Position numbers and translations under genes: made by a program
Notes under the pieces: model-generated
What the model was told of the DNA's origin: nothing
Seen by the model: the letters and a program-made list of their open reading frames with translations, nothing else
The model's database searches: none
Assembly (NCBI GenBank): GCA_041658245.1
Contig: JBBAAM010000013.1
Location: 6,051-70,050, forward strand
From: Fen-1258 sp041658245
GTDB lineage: Bacteria; Bacteroidota; Ignavibacteria; Ignavibacteriales; Melioribacteraceae
Direction: 5' to 3'
Length of the DNA: 64,000 nucleotides
In this document: piece after piece, positions 1 through 8,958 of the stretch
Position numbering within the stretch: position 1 is the stretch's first letter
How the letters are laid out: each line of letters starts with the position of its first letter

Positions 1-351
1 CATAATTCTAAAGGAAAGTATGCAACTGTTACAGCAGCGCAGCCGGTTGGAAGATTTGGATCATTAGATATTGATAAAGATAATAATGTAAGATCATTTA
101 TTGAAAAACCAGATGGTGATGGTAGATGGGTAAATGCCGGATTTTTTGTATTAACCTCCAAGGTATTTGATTACATAAAAAGTGATGAAACTTTTTTTGA
201 AAAGGAACCTTTAGAAAGTTTGGCAAAGGATAATCAACTTGCAGCCTATTGCCATCACGGATTTTGGATGCCGATGGATAAACTCTCAGATAAAAATGAA
301 CTTGAAAATTTGTGGACTGCCGGTAAAGTGCCATGGAAAATTTGGGAATAG
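1..351 (+). CDS. rfbF: Glucose-1-phosphate cytidylyltransferase, C-terminal part (5' end outside window)
   Basis: Frame 1 is open from the first base to TAG at 349-351 and gives 116 residues. The translation contains FIEKP, then GRWVNAGFFVL, then GFWMPMDKLSDKNELENLW, which are the typical C-terminal segments of CTP:glucose-1-phosphate cytidylyltransferases of the RfbF type. This enzyme makes CDP-glucose, the first step toward CDP-3,6-dideoxyhexoses. The next genes (CDP-glucose 4,6-dehydratase and later enzymes) are exactly the pathway it feeds. The N-terminal nucleotide-binding part lies upstream of the window. Confidence 0.93.
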   Translation, partial: HNSKGKYATVTAAQPVGRFGSLDIDKDNNVRSFIEKPDGDGRWVNAGFFVLTSKVFDYIKSDETFFEKEPLESLAKDNQLAAYCHHGFWMPMDKLSDKNELENLWTAGKVPWKIWE

Positions 352-354
352 CTT

Positions 355-387
355 AGTGAGTGAAGAGCGAAGAGTGATGAGAGTAGA
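355..387. repeat. Short purine-rich degenerate repeat upstream of rfbG
   Basis: The 33 bases between rfbF and rfbG repeat the motif GAGTGAAGAGCGAAGAGTGA with small variations. Its reverse complement (TCACTCTTCGCTCTTCACTC) resembles pyrimidine-rich degenerate tracts seen elsewhere in this window (about 21400, 23640-23840, 27770-27905). It leaves little room for a promoter, so rfbF and rfbG are probably co-transcribed. Confidence 0.4.
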
Positions 388-1482
388 ATGAAAAAAATGT
401 TTAATAATATTTTTGAAAATAAAAAAGTGCTTATTACAGGTGATACCGGATTTAAAGGTTCTTGGCTGGCTATATGGTTAAAAGAACTTGGTGCTGATGT
501 TTATGGTTATGCACTTCCGCCGCTAAGAGACGAAGATAATTTTGTCAAATGTAATTTAAATGAAAAAATCCATCATATAAATGGTGATATAAGAGACAAA
601 GAACATCTTGTCAAATTTTTTAATGACGTAAAACCGGATATCGCTTTTCATCTTGCAGCTCAGGCCATTGTTTTAGAGTCTTATAAAAATCCGCATTACA
701 CTTTTGAAACAAACGTAATGGGAACCGTAAATTTCTTTGAAGCTGTAAGAAATACACCTTCTGTAAAAGCTGCGGTTAACATAACCAGCGACAAATGTTA
801 CAAAAATAATGATTGGGTTTGGGGATATAGAGAGAATGATCCGGTGGGTGGTAAAGATCCTTATAGTGCATCTAAAGGTTGTTCTGAACTTATCACAGAT
901 TCGTACCTAAATTCTTTTTTTAAAGATACTGATTGCAAAATTTCTTCAGCAAGAGCCGGTAATGTTATCGGTGCCGGCGACTGGGCAGAAAACCGCATTA
1001 TTCCGGATTACTTCAGGGCTTTATTGGGGAAGAATAAATTAATTGTACGTAATCCAATTGCTACAAGACCATGGCAGCATGTTTTAGAACCGCTTTCCGG
1101 CTACTTGCTGCTAGCTTCAAAATTATCGGAAGATGCTAAATATTCCGGCGGTTGGAATTTCGGACCAAAAGATGAAATGAATTATTCAGTAAGAGAACTT
1201 CTTAAAGAGATAAATAAATTTGACCGAAGCGTTGAAATAACTGAAAGCAATGATTCAATAAAACCTTATGAAGCAAAAATATTAAAGTTAGATATTTCTA
1301 AAGCAGTTTTTAAATTAGGATGGAAACCTGTGCTTGATTTTAATAAAACTGTTGAATTGACTGTAAGCGGATATCTAAATGATATTAAAAATATTTCTGA
1401 TCCTTTAGAAAACAGGATTGCGACAATAAAAGAATATTTAGATATAGCTGCTAAACAGAAAATAAAATGGAGTGAAAAATAA
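388..1482 (+). CDS. rfbG: CDP-glucose 4,6-dehydratase
   Basis: This 364-residue extended short-chain dehydrogenase converts CDP-glucose to CDP-4-keto-6-deoxyglucose in the cytoplasm using bound NAD. The glycine-rich NAD motif TGDTGFKGSW is at residues 17-26. The TSDK segment at 133-136 and the Y159-x3-K163 pair (YSASK) supply the usual catalytic residues. ARAGNVIGAGDW and RPWQHVLEPLSGYL are hallmarks of the RfbG family, and the length is normal. Its 3' end overlaps the GTG of the next gene by 11 bp, so the two are translationally coupled if that start is used. Confidence 0.95.
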   Translation: MKKMFNNIFENKKVLITGDTGFKGSWLAIWLKELGADVYGYALPPLRDEDNFVKCNLNEKIHHINGDIRDKEHLVKFFNDVKPDIAFHLAAQAIVLESYKNPHYTFETNVMGTVNFFEAVRNTPSVKAAVNITSDKCYKNNDWVWGYRENDPVGGKDPYSASKGCSELITDSYLNSFFKDTDCKISSARAGNVIGAGDWAENRIIPDYFRALLGKNKLIVRNPIATRPWQHVLEPLSGYLLLASKLSEDAKYSGGWNFGPKDEMNYSVRELLKEINKFDRSVEITESNDSIKPYEAKILKLDISKAVFKLGWKPVLDFNKTVELTVSGYLNDIKNISDPLENRIATIKEYLDIAAKQKIKWSEK

Positions 1483-2674
1483 ACTTATGCGTGTTCCTTA
1501 TGGTATGACTGTTCACGGACAGGAAGAAATAGATGCTGTAGTTGAAGTATTAAAAACTTCAACACAGATGGGAAAAAATGTAAGAGAGTTTGAAGAGAAA
1601 GTTGCAAAGTTATTTGATAAGAAGTACGGATTAATGGTTAACTCGGGTTCATCAGCTCTTTATCTTGGAGTTGAAGTTCTAAATCTTCCAAAAGAAAGTG
1701 AGGTTATCACTCCTGTATTAACATTTTCTACTACTGTTGCTTCTATTATCAAGAATGGACTTATTCCTTCTTTTGTGGATGTTGAACCGGATACTTTTAT
1801 TATAGATGTGAATAAAATAGAAGAGATAATTACGAAGAATACCAAAGCTATTTCAATCCCTAACTTGTTAGGCAACATACCGGATTGGGATAAAATTGCG
1901 GAAATTGCTCAAAAATATAATTTAAAGATTATTGAAGATTCTGCCGATACACTTGGAGGCACATTAAGAGGAATGAGCAGCGGTTATCATTCGGATATTT
2001 CGATCACAAGCTTTTACGGATCTCACGTTATCAATTGCGCCGGTAATGGTGGTATGCTATGTATAAATGATAATGAGATGTTCAGAAGAGCAAAACTTTT
2101 ACGCAGTTGGGGAAGAAGCTCTTCTATTTTTGTTGAATCTGAAAAAATTGAGAACAGGTTTAATGTTGAGCTTGAAGGCATTCAATACGACGCAAAATTC
2201 GTATTCGCAGAACCCGGTTATAATATAGAACCCTCCGAAATGGGTGCTGCTTTCGGGCTTGTGCAATTAAATAAGCTGCAAGCTAATATTGAAGCAAGAA
2301 TAGAAAATTTTAATAAGCAATATGAATTTTTTAAACAATATGAAGAATGGTTTATCCTGCCAAAGCAGACACCGGAAACAAGAACAGGCTGGTTAGCTTT
2401 CCCACTTATCGTTAAAGATAATGCGCCATTTACCAGAACCGAAATGCAGATATCACTGGAAAAGGCTGATATACAAACACGCGTAATCTTTACAGGAAAT
2501 ATTCTAAGGCAGCCTGGCTTTAAAGATATTCACTGTGTAAAGAGTAAAGATGGGTATAGTAATGCTGATAATGTTATGCGGGGAGGAATTTTACTTGCAT
2601 GTCACCATGGTCTAACAGATAAAATGTTAGAGCATATTCATAAATCTTTCAAGAGATTTGCTGAAAAATATTAA
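1472..2674 (+). CDS. rfbH: PLP/PMP-dependent CDP-4-keto-6-deoxyglucose 3-dehydratase (RfbH/ColD-like)
   Basis: This DegT/DnrJ/EryC1-fold protein of 400 residues should remove the C3 hydroxyl of CDP-4-keto-6-deoxyglucose. The usual PLP lysine is replaced by His185 (SFYGSHVIN), the mark of the dehydratase branch (E1 and ColD) as opposed to the aminotransferases. Classical E1/RfbH enzymes also carry a [2Fe-2S] cluster on a C-x57-C-x-C-x7-C pattern. Here the matching stretch after RSWGR reads SSSIFVESEK and has no cysteine. The protein has only four cysteines, at other positions, so it may work without a cluster, as ColD does. The start is either GTG 1472 or ATG 1487; the second leaves a GGAG 14 bp upstream. 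Confidence 0.85.
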   Translation: MKNKLMRVPYGMTVHGQEEIDAVVEVLKTSTQMGKNVREFEEKVAKLFDKKYGLMVNSGSSALYLGVEVLNLPKESEVITPVLTFSTTVASIIKNGLIPSFVDVEPDTFIIDVNKIEEIITKNTKAISIPNLLGNIPDWDKIAEIAQKYNLKIIEDSADTLGGTLRGMSSGYHSDISITSFYGSHVINCAGNGGMLCINDNEMFRRAKLLRSWGRSSSIFVESEKIENRFNVELEGIQYDAKFVFAEPGYNIEPSEMGAAFGLVQLNKLQANIEARIENFNKQYEFFKQYEEWFILPKQTPETRTGWLAFPLIVKDNAPFTRTEMQISLEKADIQTRVIFTGNILRQPGFKDIHCVKSKDGYSNADNVMRGGILLACHHGLTDKMLEHIHKSFKRFAEKY

Positions 2675-2675
2675 A

Positions 2676-2857
2676 ATGAAATTTATTGAATTAGTTTTAC
2701 CCGGGGTTTACTTAATATAGAAAATTTTTTTAATGATAATGGTAATACAGCTGCATATTTTATCTCGGGTCATCCATTGATGATAAAATCATTTAAGAAT
2801 TTTTTATTGTCTAAGAAATTAGAAGAAAATAAAATAATTACGGATGATTGGAAATAG
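2676..2857 (+). pseudogene. Decayed remnants: RmlC-like N-terminus followed by ferredoxin-reductase-like C-terminus
   Basis: Two gene scraps lie in this 184-bp gap. The first (2676-2720) reads MKFIELVLPGVYLI then a stop, similar to the N-terminus of RmlC-type sugar epimerases. The second is in another frame, open from about 2696 to TAG 2855. It reads AAYFISGHPLMIKSF and then ENKIITDDWK, which resembles the C-terminal signature of ferredoxin-NADP-reductase-fold enzymes (CGPP.M..., then .I..D.F/W). A reductase of this fold (E3, RfbI/AscD) is the standard partner of RfbH, so the second scrap may be a lost E3. The family call rests on short matches. Confidence 0.5.
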
Positions 2858-2858
2858 A

Positions 2859-3713
2859 ATGGAAACTATTCTAATAACAGGTATTAATGGTTTTCTAGGC
2901 AGTCATATCGCAAAAAGATTATCTAAGAATTATCAAATTATTGGTCTTGAGTACTCTTTAGAGAATCTTTTTAGAATTAAAGGTTGTTCATTCCCGGTTT
3001 ATTTGTCTGATAATAAAAGTATTGAAAAAATTTTTAACGATTTTAATGTAGATATTATCATTCATACAGCTACTTTTTATGGTAGAAATAATGAAGTAAT
3101 ACCTCAAATAGCTCAGACCAATTTATTTATGCCGTTTCATTTGTTAGATTATGCAATTAAAAGTAAAACTAAATTATTTATAAATACCGATACAGCTTTA
3201 GATAGGTTTACAAGTGCTTATGCTTTAACAAAAAAACAATTTAATGATTGGATTTATTTTCGGAGTAAAGAAATAAAAACTGTAAATATGCAGCTTGAAC
3301 ATTTTTATGGACCCGGCTGCAGTAATACAAATTTTATTACTGCTATGATTGAGAAATTAAAAAGAAATGAATCTTTTATTGACTTAACGTTAGGTGAACA
3401 AAAAAGAGATATTGTCTATTACTCTGATGTTGTAGATGCTTATGAAACGGTTGTAAATAGTAGAGAAGAGTTCGTTGAAAACTTTAATCATTTTGAAATT
3501 GGAACAGGAAATTTAATTACGATAAAAGAGATTATGCTATTATTGAAAAAACTTACTAATAGTAGAACGAATTTAAATTTTGGAGCTGTGCCTTACAGAG
3601 AAAATGAGTTAATGGAATCGAAGTCGGACTATGAAAATATTTTGAAATTAGGATGGTTGCCAAAAGTAAATATTGAAGAAGGTTTACTTAAAACAATTAA
3701 TGGGATAGAGTAA
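2859..3713 (+). CDS. rfbS: CDP-paratose synthase-like NAD(P)-dependent reductase
   Basis: This 284-residue short-chain dehydrogenase should reduce the C4 ketone of CDP-4-keto-3,6-dideoxyglucose. TGINGFLG (residues 7-14) is the nucleotide-binding motif and Y121-x3-K125 (YALTK) the catalytic pair. INTDTALD, VNMQLEHFYGPG, GEQKRDIVYYSDVVDAY and FGAVPYRENELM match what I recall of the RfbS/RfbJ (paratose/abequose synthase) family. The CDP-paratose 2-epimerase encoded next favours paratose over abequose. ATG 2859 is chosen over 2844 because it follows the remnant's stop at once and puts the Rossmann motif at the N-terminus. The next gene starts directly after its TAA. Confidence 0.82.
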   Translation: METILITGINGFLGSHIAKRLSKNYQIIGLEYSLENLFRIKGCSFPVYLSDNKSIEKIFNDFNVDIIIHTATFYGRNNEVIPQIAQTNLFMPFHLLDYAIKSKTKLFINTDTALDRFTSAYALTKKQFNDWIYFRSKEIKTVNMQLEHFYGPGCSNTNFITAMIEKLKRNESFIDLTLGEQKRDIVYYSDVVDAYETVVNSREEFVENFNHFEIGTGNLITIKEIMLLLKKLTNSRTNLNFGAVPYRENELMESKSDYENILKLGWLPKVNIEEGLLKTINGIE

Positions 3714-4724
3714 ATGAAATATCTAATTACAGGCGGTTGCGGATTTGTTGGGAGCAATTTAGCAGCGGAAGTGTTAAAAAGGAACGAAGAATTATTTGTT
3801 TTTGATAATTTATACCGGATTGGTAGTGAAAAAAAATTATTTTGGTTGAAAGAAAAAGGAGACTTCAAATTTTATCATCGTGATATCCGCAACTATAATG
3901 ACGTTGAAAATGTAATTAAGGATATTAAACCCGATGTTATTTTTCACTTAGCAGGACAAGTTGCTATGACTACATCAATTAATGATCCACGGATGGATTT
4001 TGAGGTTAACGTTGTAGGTACTCATAATGTTTTAGAATCAGTGAGAAAATATTCGCCGGCGACAGTGATTTTATATTCTTCCACAAATAAAGTTTATGGG
4101 GATTTAGAGTACTTAACTTACGAAGAAACAGAGACAAGATACGTTTGCAAAGAATATCCAGAAGGTTTTGACGAAAAATTACGATTGGATTTCCAATCTC
4201 CTTATGGATGTTCAAAAGGAGCAGCAGATCAATATCTATTAGACTATTATAGAATTTTCGGTATTCGGACAGTAGTATTCAGACATTCTTCCATGTATGG
4301 AGGTAATCAAAATCCAACATATGATCAGGGGTGGATTGGTTGGTTTGTACAAAAGGCCATTGAAATAAAAGAAGGAACATCAAAGAGATCATTCACTATT
4401 TCGGGAAATGGAAAACAAGTAAGGGATATACTCCATAGTGACGATGTTGTGAATATATATTTTAACTCAGTAGAGCATATTGATAAGATTAGCGGAACTG
4501 CATTTAATGTTGGAGGTGGTATTGAAAACAGCTTGTCGCTCTTGGAACTTTTTATTTTCTTAGAAAAAGAACTACAAATAAAAATGAATTATTCTCAAAT
4601 TCCGAGACGTGAAAGTGACCAAAAAGTGTTTGTTGTAAATCCTAAATCCTTAAAACAAAATAATCTCTTCAGTAATAAAATAGATTTTAGTACAGGAATT
4701 CTTAAAATGCTAAACAAAAGTTGA
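3714..4724 (+). CDS. rfbE: CDP-paratose 2-epimerase (CDP-tyvelose synthase)
   Basis: This 336-residue extended SDR enzyme inverts C2 of CDP-paratose to give CDP-tyvelose, using tightly bound NAD. It shows TGGCGFVGSN (6-15), HLAGQVAMTTSIN (78-90), YSSTNKVYGDLEY (121-133), PYGCSKGAADQY with Y164 and K168, FRHSSMYGG, and ISGNGKQVRDILH. These blocks are near-diagnostic of the Salmonella Typhi RfbE/TyvE family. It starts on the ATG directly after the paratose synthase stop, so the two enzymes are made together. It gives the best clue to the sugar built here: tyvelose in a lipopolysaccharide O-chain or other surface glycan. Confidence 0.93.
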   Translation: MKYLITGGCGFVGSNLAAEVLKRNEELFVFDNLYRIGSEKKLFWLKEKGDFKFYHRDIRNYNDVENVIKDIKPDVIFHLAGQVAMTTSINDPRMDFEVNVVGTHNVLESVRKYSPATVILYSSTNKVYGDLEYLTYEETETRYVCKEYPEGFDEKLRLDFQSPYGCSKGAADQYLLDYYRIFGIRTVVFRHSSMYGGNQNPTYDQGWIGWFVQKAIEIKEGTSKRSFTISGNGKQVRDILHSDDVVNIYFNSVEHIDKISGTAFNVGGGIENSLSLLELFIFLEKELQIKMNYSQIPRRESDQKVFVVNPKSLKQNNLFSNKIDFSTGILKMLNKS

Positions 4725-4762
4725 AATAATCTAGTACTTACATTTATATTAAATATTATTGT

Positions 4763-6154
4763 ATGAATGTCATCAAATTAAGGAGAATCTTTAAAATTAT
4801 TAATTTACATAATATATTTAAAATAAATAAAAATGATCTTAGAACAAAAAACCTAAATAAAAATCTTCTTACTTCTGTCATTGTAAAATTATTAAGCTTT
4901 GGGTTAAATCTTTATTTAATCCCTTTAACACTTAGATATGTGAATCCTTCAGAATATGGAATTTGGTTAACATTAAGTTCTATCAATATTTTTATTAATA
5001 TTTTTGATATTGGCCTCGGAAATGGACTTAGGGTAAAGCTTACTCAAGTAATTTCTGAAAACAATATTTCAAAAGCCAAAATTCTTATTAGCACAACTTA
5101 TATCTCACTCACTATAATGTTAATACCAGTGACTATTCTTTTAGTACTAGCAAGTAATCATATAAATTGGTGTAGTCTATTTAAAATAGATTATTCTCGT
5201 TCTCAAGAGATTAAACAATTAATATCAATTTTAATCGTTTTCTTTTCATTAAGGATTATATTAAGTCTGATATCCACAATACTTACCTCATACCAAAGAA
5301 CTGGTTTAATTAGTGTCCTAGATTTTATTAGTACTGTAATTATTTCAATATTAATAATACTATTTGGTAAATATCAATATCTTGACATATTCAAACTTGG
5401 AATGATTTATTCTATTATCCCGAATTTGGTATTTATTTTATATACGATCATGTTCTTTCTGAAAGGTAATAATAATATTAGGCCTTCAATATCTAATTTT
5501 GACAGCCATCATTTACGGGAATTATTAGAACTTGGCGGCAAATATTTTTTATTGCAGATATCTACTGTTATTATTTTATCATCGGGTAACTTTATCATCG
5601 CAAATTTTATAAACACATATGAAGTGACAGTATATAATCTAGTTCAAAGGTATTTTAGTGTATTACCGACAATTTATGGGTTTATAGTAATCCCACTTGT
5701 ACCTGCTTACGCCGATGCATATTATAAAAATGACTTTTCTTGGATAAAAAATAAAATAAAATTAATGCAACTAATGTGGTTAGTTCTATTAGTTTTTGTC
5801 ATAGTATTTATTATTATTTCTAAAGAATTCTTCCGCTTATGGTTGGGACCCGGGATACAAATCCCTTTTATTTTAACCTTTACTATGGGTATTTATTGGT
5901 TAATTATAGGATGGGGTACTATATATACACCTTTTATTAATGGGATAGGAAAAGTCAATATGCAATTAATTCAATCTGCAGTTGGTGTTTTACTCACTTT
6001 GACAATATCGCCTATATTAATTCAAATCTTTCATCTTGGCGCAGTTGGTTTTGTTATTGCAAATTTAATAACTCTAAGTATCTCAACTATAATTGTTTCA
6101 ATACAATACTATAAAATTATTAATTCAACTGCTAAAGGTATTTGGAACAAGTAA
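4763..6154 (+). CDS. wzx: O-antigen/polysaccharide repeat-unit flippase (Wzx-like)
   Basis: This is a 463-residue, strongly hydrophobic protein with about 12 predicted membrane spans and few charged residues outside the loops. It begins its membrane region with LTSVIVKLLSFGLNLYLIPL and GIWLTLSSINIFINIFDIGLGNGL. The latter resembles the early segment of MOP-superfamily (PST) flippases, where a conserved (D/N)xGLGxG motif follows the second helix. Its role would be to move the lipid-linked repeat unit across the inner membrane for Wzy polymerisation. It lies between the sugar-nucleotide genes and the glycosyltransferases, as Wzx often does. Confidence 0.85.
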   Translation: MNVIKLRRIFKIINLHNIFKINKNDLRTKNLNKNLLTSVIVKLLSFGLNLYLIPLTLRYVNPSEYGIWLTLSSINIFINIFDIGLGNGLRVKLTQVISENNISKAKILISTTYISLTIMLIPVTILLVLASNHINWCSLFKIDYSRSQEIKQLISILIVFFSLRIILSLISTILTSYQRTGLISVLDFISTVIISILIILFGKYQYLDIFKLGMIYSIIPNLVFILYTIMFFLKGNNNIRPSISNFDSHHLRELLELGGKYFLLQISTVIILSSGNFIIANFINTYEVTVYNLVQRYFSVLPTIYGFIVIPLVPAYADAYYKNDFSWIKNKIKLMQLMWLVLLVFVIVFIIISKEFFRLWLGPGIQIPFILTFTMGIYWLIIGWGTIYTPFINGIGKVNMQLIQSAVGVLLTLTISPILIQIFHLGAVGFVIANLITLSISTIIVSIQYYKIINSTAKGIWNK

Positions 6155-6713
6155 AAGCACATTCAAATTTGACTATTAAATTCTTTGTGGTGTAGTATTA
6201 TATTGAAACATCATAAACATTCTTTAGAATTTATAATTATTTAGAAATCGTTTTATAAGGTATACAGGAGATTAACAAAAAACGAACAAAGTTGAAAATG
6301 TTGATATGCTTACAAAAGCAGCCAAAGAAGTATTTGAGAAACACACAAAAAGACAAAGAAAAAGAGCGCTAAAAACAATTCGAAAAAAATGCAGCGAGTT
6401 AATAATTTCAGTAGAACAAATTTAAAGTAGCATAAAAAAACATTGGCGTCACAGGAGATTATTTTTGTTAGCGTAGAGTTAAAATAAATTACATACACAA
6501 CATTTATATTCTCTTTGAGACAAGATTAGAAGGATAGTTGGCTGATAGACGAAGTTTTCTGGTATTTTAAGAATTAACCACCCTGTTTCAATATCTGATA
6601 AAACCACACTTGTCAGTTACCTTAGCCTTTTCTTCATTAGGATTGGATAAAATATTATTCGACAATTTTAACTGAAACAAAATACTTAAAACTTAACACG
6701 TGCAGGTTAAAAA
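6155..6713. other. 559-bp gap with no supportable gene
   Basis: All frames are broken by stops. The longest piece, ATG 6306 to TAA 6425, gives about 39 very lysine/arginine-rich residues that I do not recognise. The gap lies between Wzx and a broken glycosyltransferase, so it is probably decayed or deleted DNA. ACTTAACACGTGCAGG just before 6714 could belong to the promoter of the broken gene, but I see no clear motif. Confidence 0.5.
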
Positions 6714-7532
6714 ATGAACATCCTAGATTTAGCAATTCGGAAAAAAAAATCTTTGAAAAATCGACTTAAAAACAACCTTAAAAACCGATCAATTAAACGC
6801 AACATTGCTGCATTTATTGATGAATATGGACAAGCACAACTCCCTCCACGAGAGGAAACATTTTACCCCGAGGTGGTAATACCATGCTATAATCACGGTA
6901 AATATCTTGAAGATGCTTGAAGATCAATTCCTCGACAGATCCCAGTAACAGTTGTAGATGATGCTTCAACAGATGAAACAACCAATATTATTGGAGAACT
7001 TCTTAATAGATATCGCTTTAAATCACTAAGAAATAATTTTAATCTGTTGCAATCGGGCAGTATCAATCGAGCTATCAAAGAATCGTCCAATAATCTGTTC
7101 ATTGTTCTTAACGCAGATGACGTTTTGGTATCATATTATTTTACTATGATGAGTGCACTTTTCACAAGGTACCGCAACATTAGGATGGCGGGTGGTGGAT
7201 CAATTTCTTTCCGCGAAAAAATGACGTTAAATTTTAATGGGCTACTTCCCAATGATATTGGCTATGAACCTGTGCCACGTTTATATGGTAGAGAGGATGC
7301 ATTGAAGTATAGGAATCTAAACGATATTAATATGACAATGTCAGGCTGTGCTTTTCTAAAATCGGCTTGGCAGGCTGTTAATGGCTTGTGGGATTTTGAA
7401 CGACGAGTGTGTTCTTATGACGACCGTGATTTTCAGATGCGTGTTAGCACACTTTTTGATGTTGCTGTTGTCGACGAGCCTACCGCATTTTACCGCATCA
7501 ACAGCTCTCTTCAGCGGGCGCAGAACGTTTAG
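6714..7532 (+). pseudogene. Family 2 glycosyltransferase with in-frame UGA (broken)
   Basis: One frame runs from ATG 6714 to TAG 7530-7532 and is interrupted only by TGA at 6918-6920. Before the stop it reads VVIPCYNHGKYLEDA. After the stop it continues RSIPRQIPVTVVDDASTDETT, then LNADDVL, and later WDFERRVCSYDDRDFQMR. The blocks on both sides are the A-fold and DxD segments of one GT2 enzyme, and LEDALRSI is what the intact family would read. A nonsense mutation is the simplest explanation. The 3' half (about 7140-7530) looks richer in G+C than the flanking glycosyltransferases, which hints at separate acquisition. The 259 bp after it hold no recognisable gene. Confidence 0.78.
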
Positions 7533-7791
7533 TAAATTAACAATATAAATTAAAAACAATAATGAATAATTTATCGTTATTAAAATCAAAAATAAGTTTA
7601 GTGAATCAAATAGAACTCCCTGAAGAAGTGTTAAATAATTATGAACTATAAAGGGACAGAGCAAATTGTCATATAAGAATTAGCTGATTTAGTTGATACA
7701 CTGACAAACGTAAATAAATGATTAATTAACTCCAAGAAGAAATCCAATTAAAATGTTTTAGAGAGTATTCTGATTATTTGAATACTTTATT

Positions 7792-8958
7792 ATGAGGAAA
7801 ATTTATTTGATACAGTATGCCAAATACTTTAAAACTTTTCTTATAGAGTTCATTACTGGGCTTCGTTATTTAAGTATTAAAAAAAATGTTTTTAGTACAT
7901 CCTTTGATAAACGTGTTTTGGTTAGTTATTTAGTCAAACCCTGGAATGTTCTCTCATATGATCATGCGAACAATTTAGAATTAATATGTATTGCCAGATC
8001 GTTCAATGAACTAGGATTTCAAGTTGACCTTATTCATTATCAGAACAAAATATTTAACGATTATAGTAATTATAATGTGATCTTTGGTTTTGGACACCCT
8101 TTTGAAAATTGTATACTTTCAACAGAAGCAAAAAAAACATTAAAAGTACTATATGCCACTGGCGCTAATCCGCTTTGGTCGATGAAGCAAAGTTTTGAAA
8201 GATTATATGCATTTTATAATAAAGTACATATAGTAAAAAAAGAATATTTGAGAGATGGTGGTAACGAATTCTTGTTGCAATATTATCTTGCTCATAAAAT
8301 AATATTGGTGGGTAATGATTATATAAAAAATACATATTTCACAAAGATTCATAATGATATACAAACGATTTCAGGTGTTGTTTTCAACAAAAATATTGAT
8401 GTTGATTATTCTTTAAAAGCTAAAAGAAAGTATTTGTGGTTTGGAAGTAGTGGGATAGTTCACAAAGGACTAGATTTAATACTTGACTCTTTTATGCAGC
8501 GACCAAATCTTGAGCTGCATGTCTGTGGTACTATTGATCAAAGATTCCAGGCATCTTATAATGAAGTGTTACTTTGTCACAATAATATCCATTTTCATGG
8601 GTTCATCTCAATTAATAGTAATTTCTTTAAGCAATTGATGGAAACTTGTTCCTTTGTAATCAGCGCCAGCGTATCGGAAGGCATGTCTACTTCAGTTTTA
8701 ACATGTATGGTAAATGGTGGATTAATACCTATTATTACGCTTTCTACTGGGATTGATATTAACGAGAATTTTATACAAATCGAATCGTGTAAAGAGGAGG
8801 CTTTATTAGATGCTATTGATAAATCCCAGTCTCTTGACCTACAAGAAATTATTTCTGTCTCAAAAATAATTAAGGATGAAACTAAAGTTAAATATTCAGA
8901 AACAACGTTTATTAACAAATTTAAAAGCATTATTCTGAATTATGAAAGATCTTGTTAG
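7792..8958 (+). CDS. Glycosyltransferase, GT4-like
   Basis: This 388-residue protein has a GT-B layout. An N-terminal acceptor domain includes VLVSYLVKPW and the motif HANNLELICIARSFNELGFQVDLIHY. A C-terminal donor domain has YLWFGSSGIVHKGLDLILDSF, LHVCGTI and SFVISASVSEGMSTSVLTCM. The last is the EGxS-type nucleotide-sugar binding loop of GT4 enzymes. It should transfer a sugar to the lipid-linked repeat unit on the cytoplasmic face. Donor and acceptor cannot be told from sequence. The next gene begins inside its last codons. Confidence 0.78.
   Translation: MRKIYLIQYAKYFKTFLIEFITGLRYLSIKKNVFSTSFDKRVLVSYLVKPWNVLSYDHANNLELICIARSFNELGFQVDLIHYQNKIFNDYSNYNVIFGFGHPFENCILSTEAKKTLKVLYATGANPLWSMKQSFERLYAFYNKVHIVKKEYLRDGGNEFLLQYYLAHKIILVGNDYIKNTYFTKIHNDIQTISGVVFNKNIDVDYSLKAKRKYLWFGSSGIVHKGLDLILDSFMQRPNLELHVCGTIDQRFQASYNEVLLCHNNIHFHGFISINSNFFKQLMETCSFVISASVSEGMSTSVLTCMVNGGLIPIITLSTGIDINENFIQIESCKEEALLDAIDKSQSLDLQEIISVSKIIKDETKVKYSETTFINKFKSIILNYERSC

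Noticed and set aside
98..334. Minus-strand open frame of 78 codons at the left edge
   Set aside because: It lies opposite the rfbF coding sequence, which has clear family motifs; the minus-strand peptide has none.
6306..6425. Short Lys/Arg-rich frame between wzx and the broken glycosyltransferase
   Set aside because: About 39 residues, no ribosome-binding site or recognisable family, and it lies in otherwise decayed DNA.
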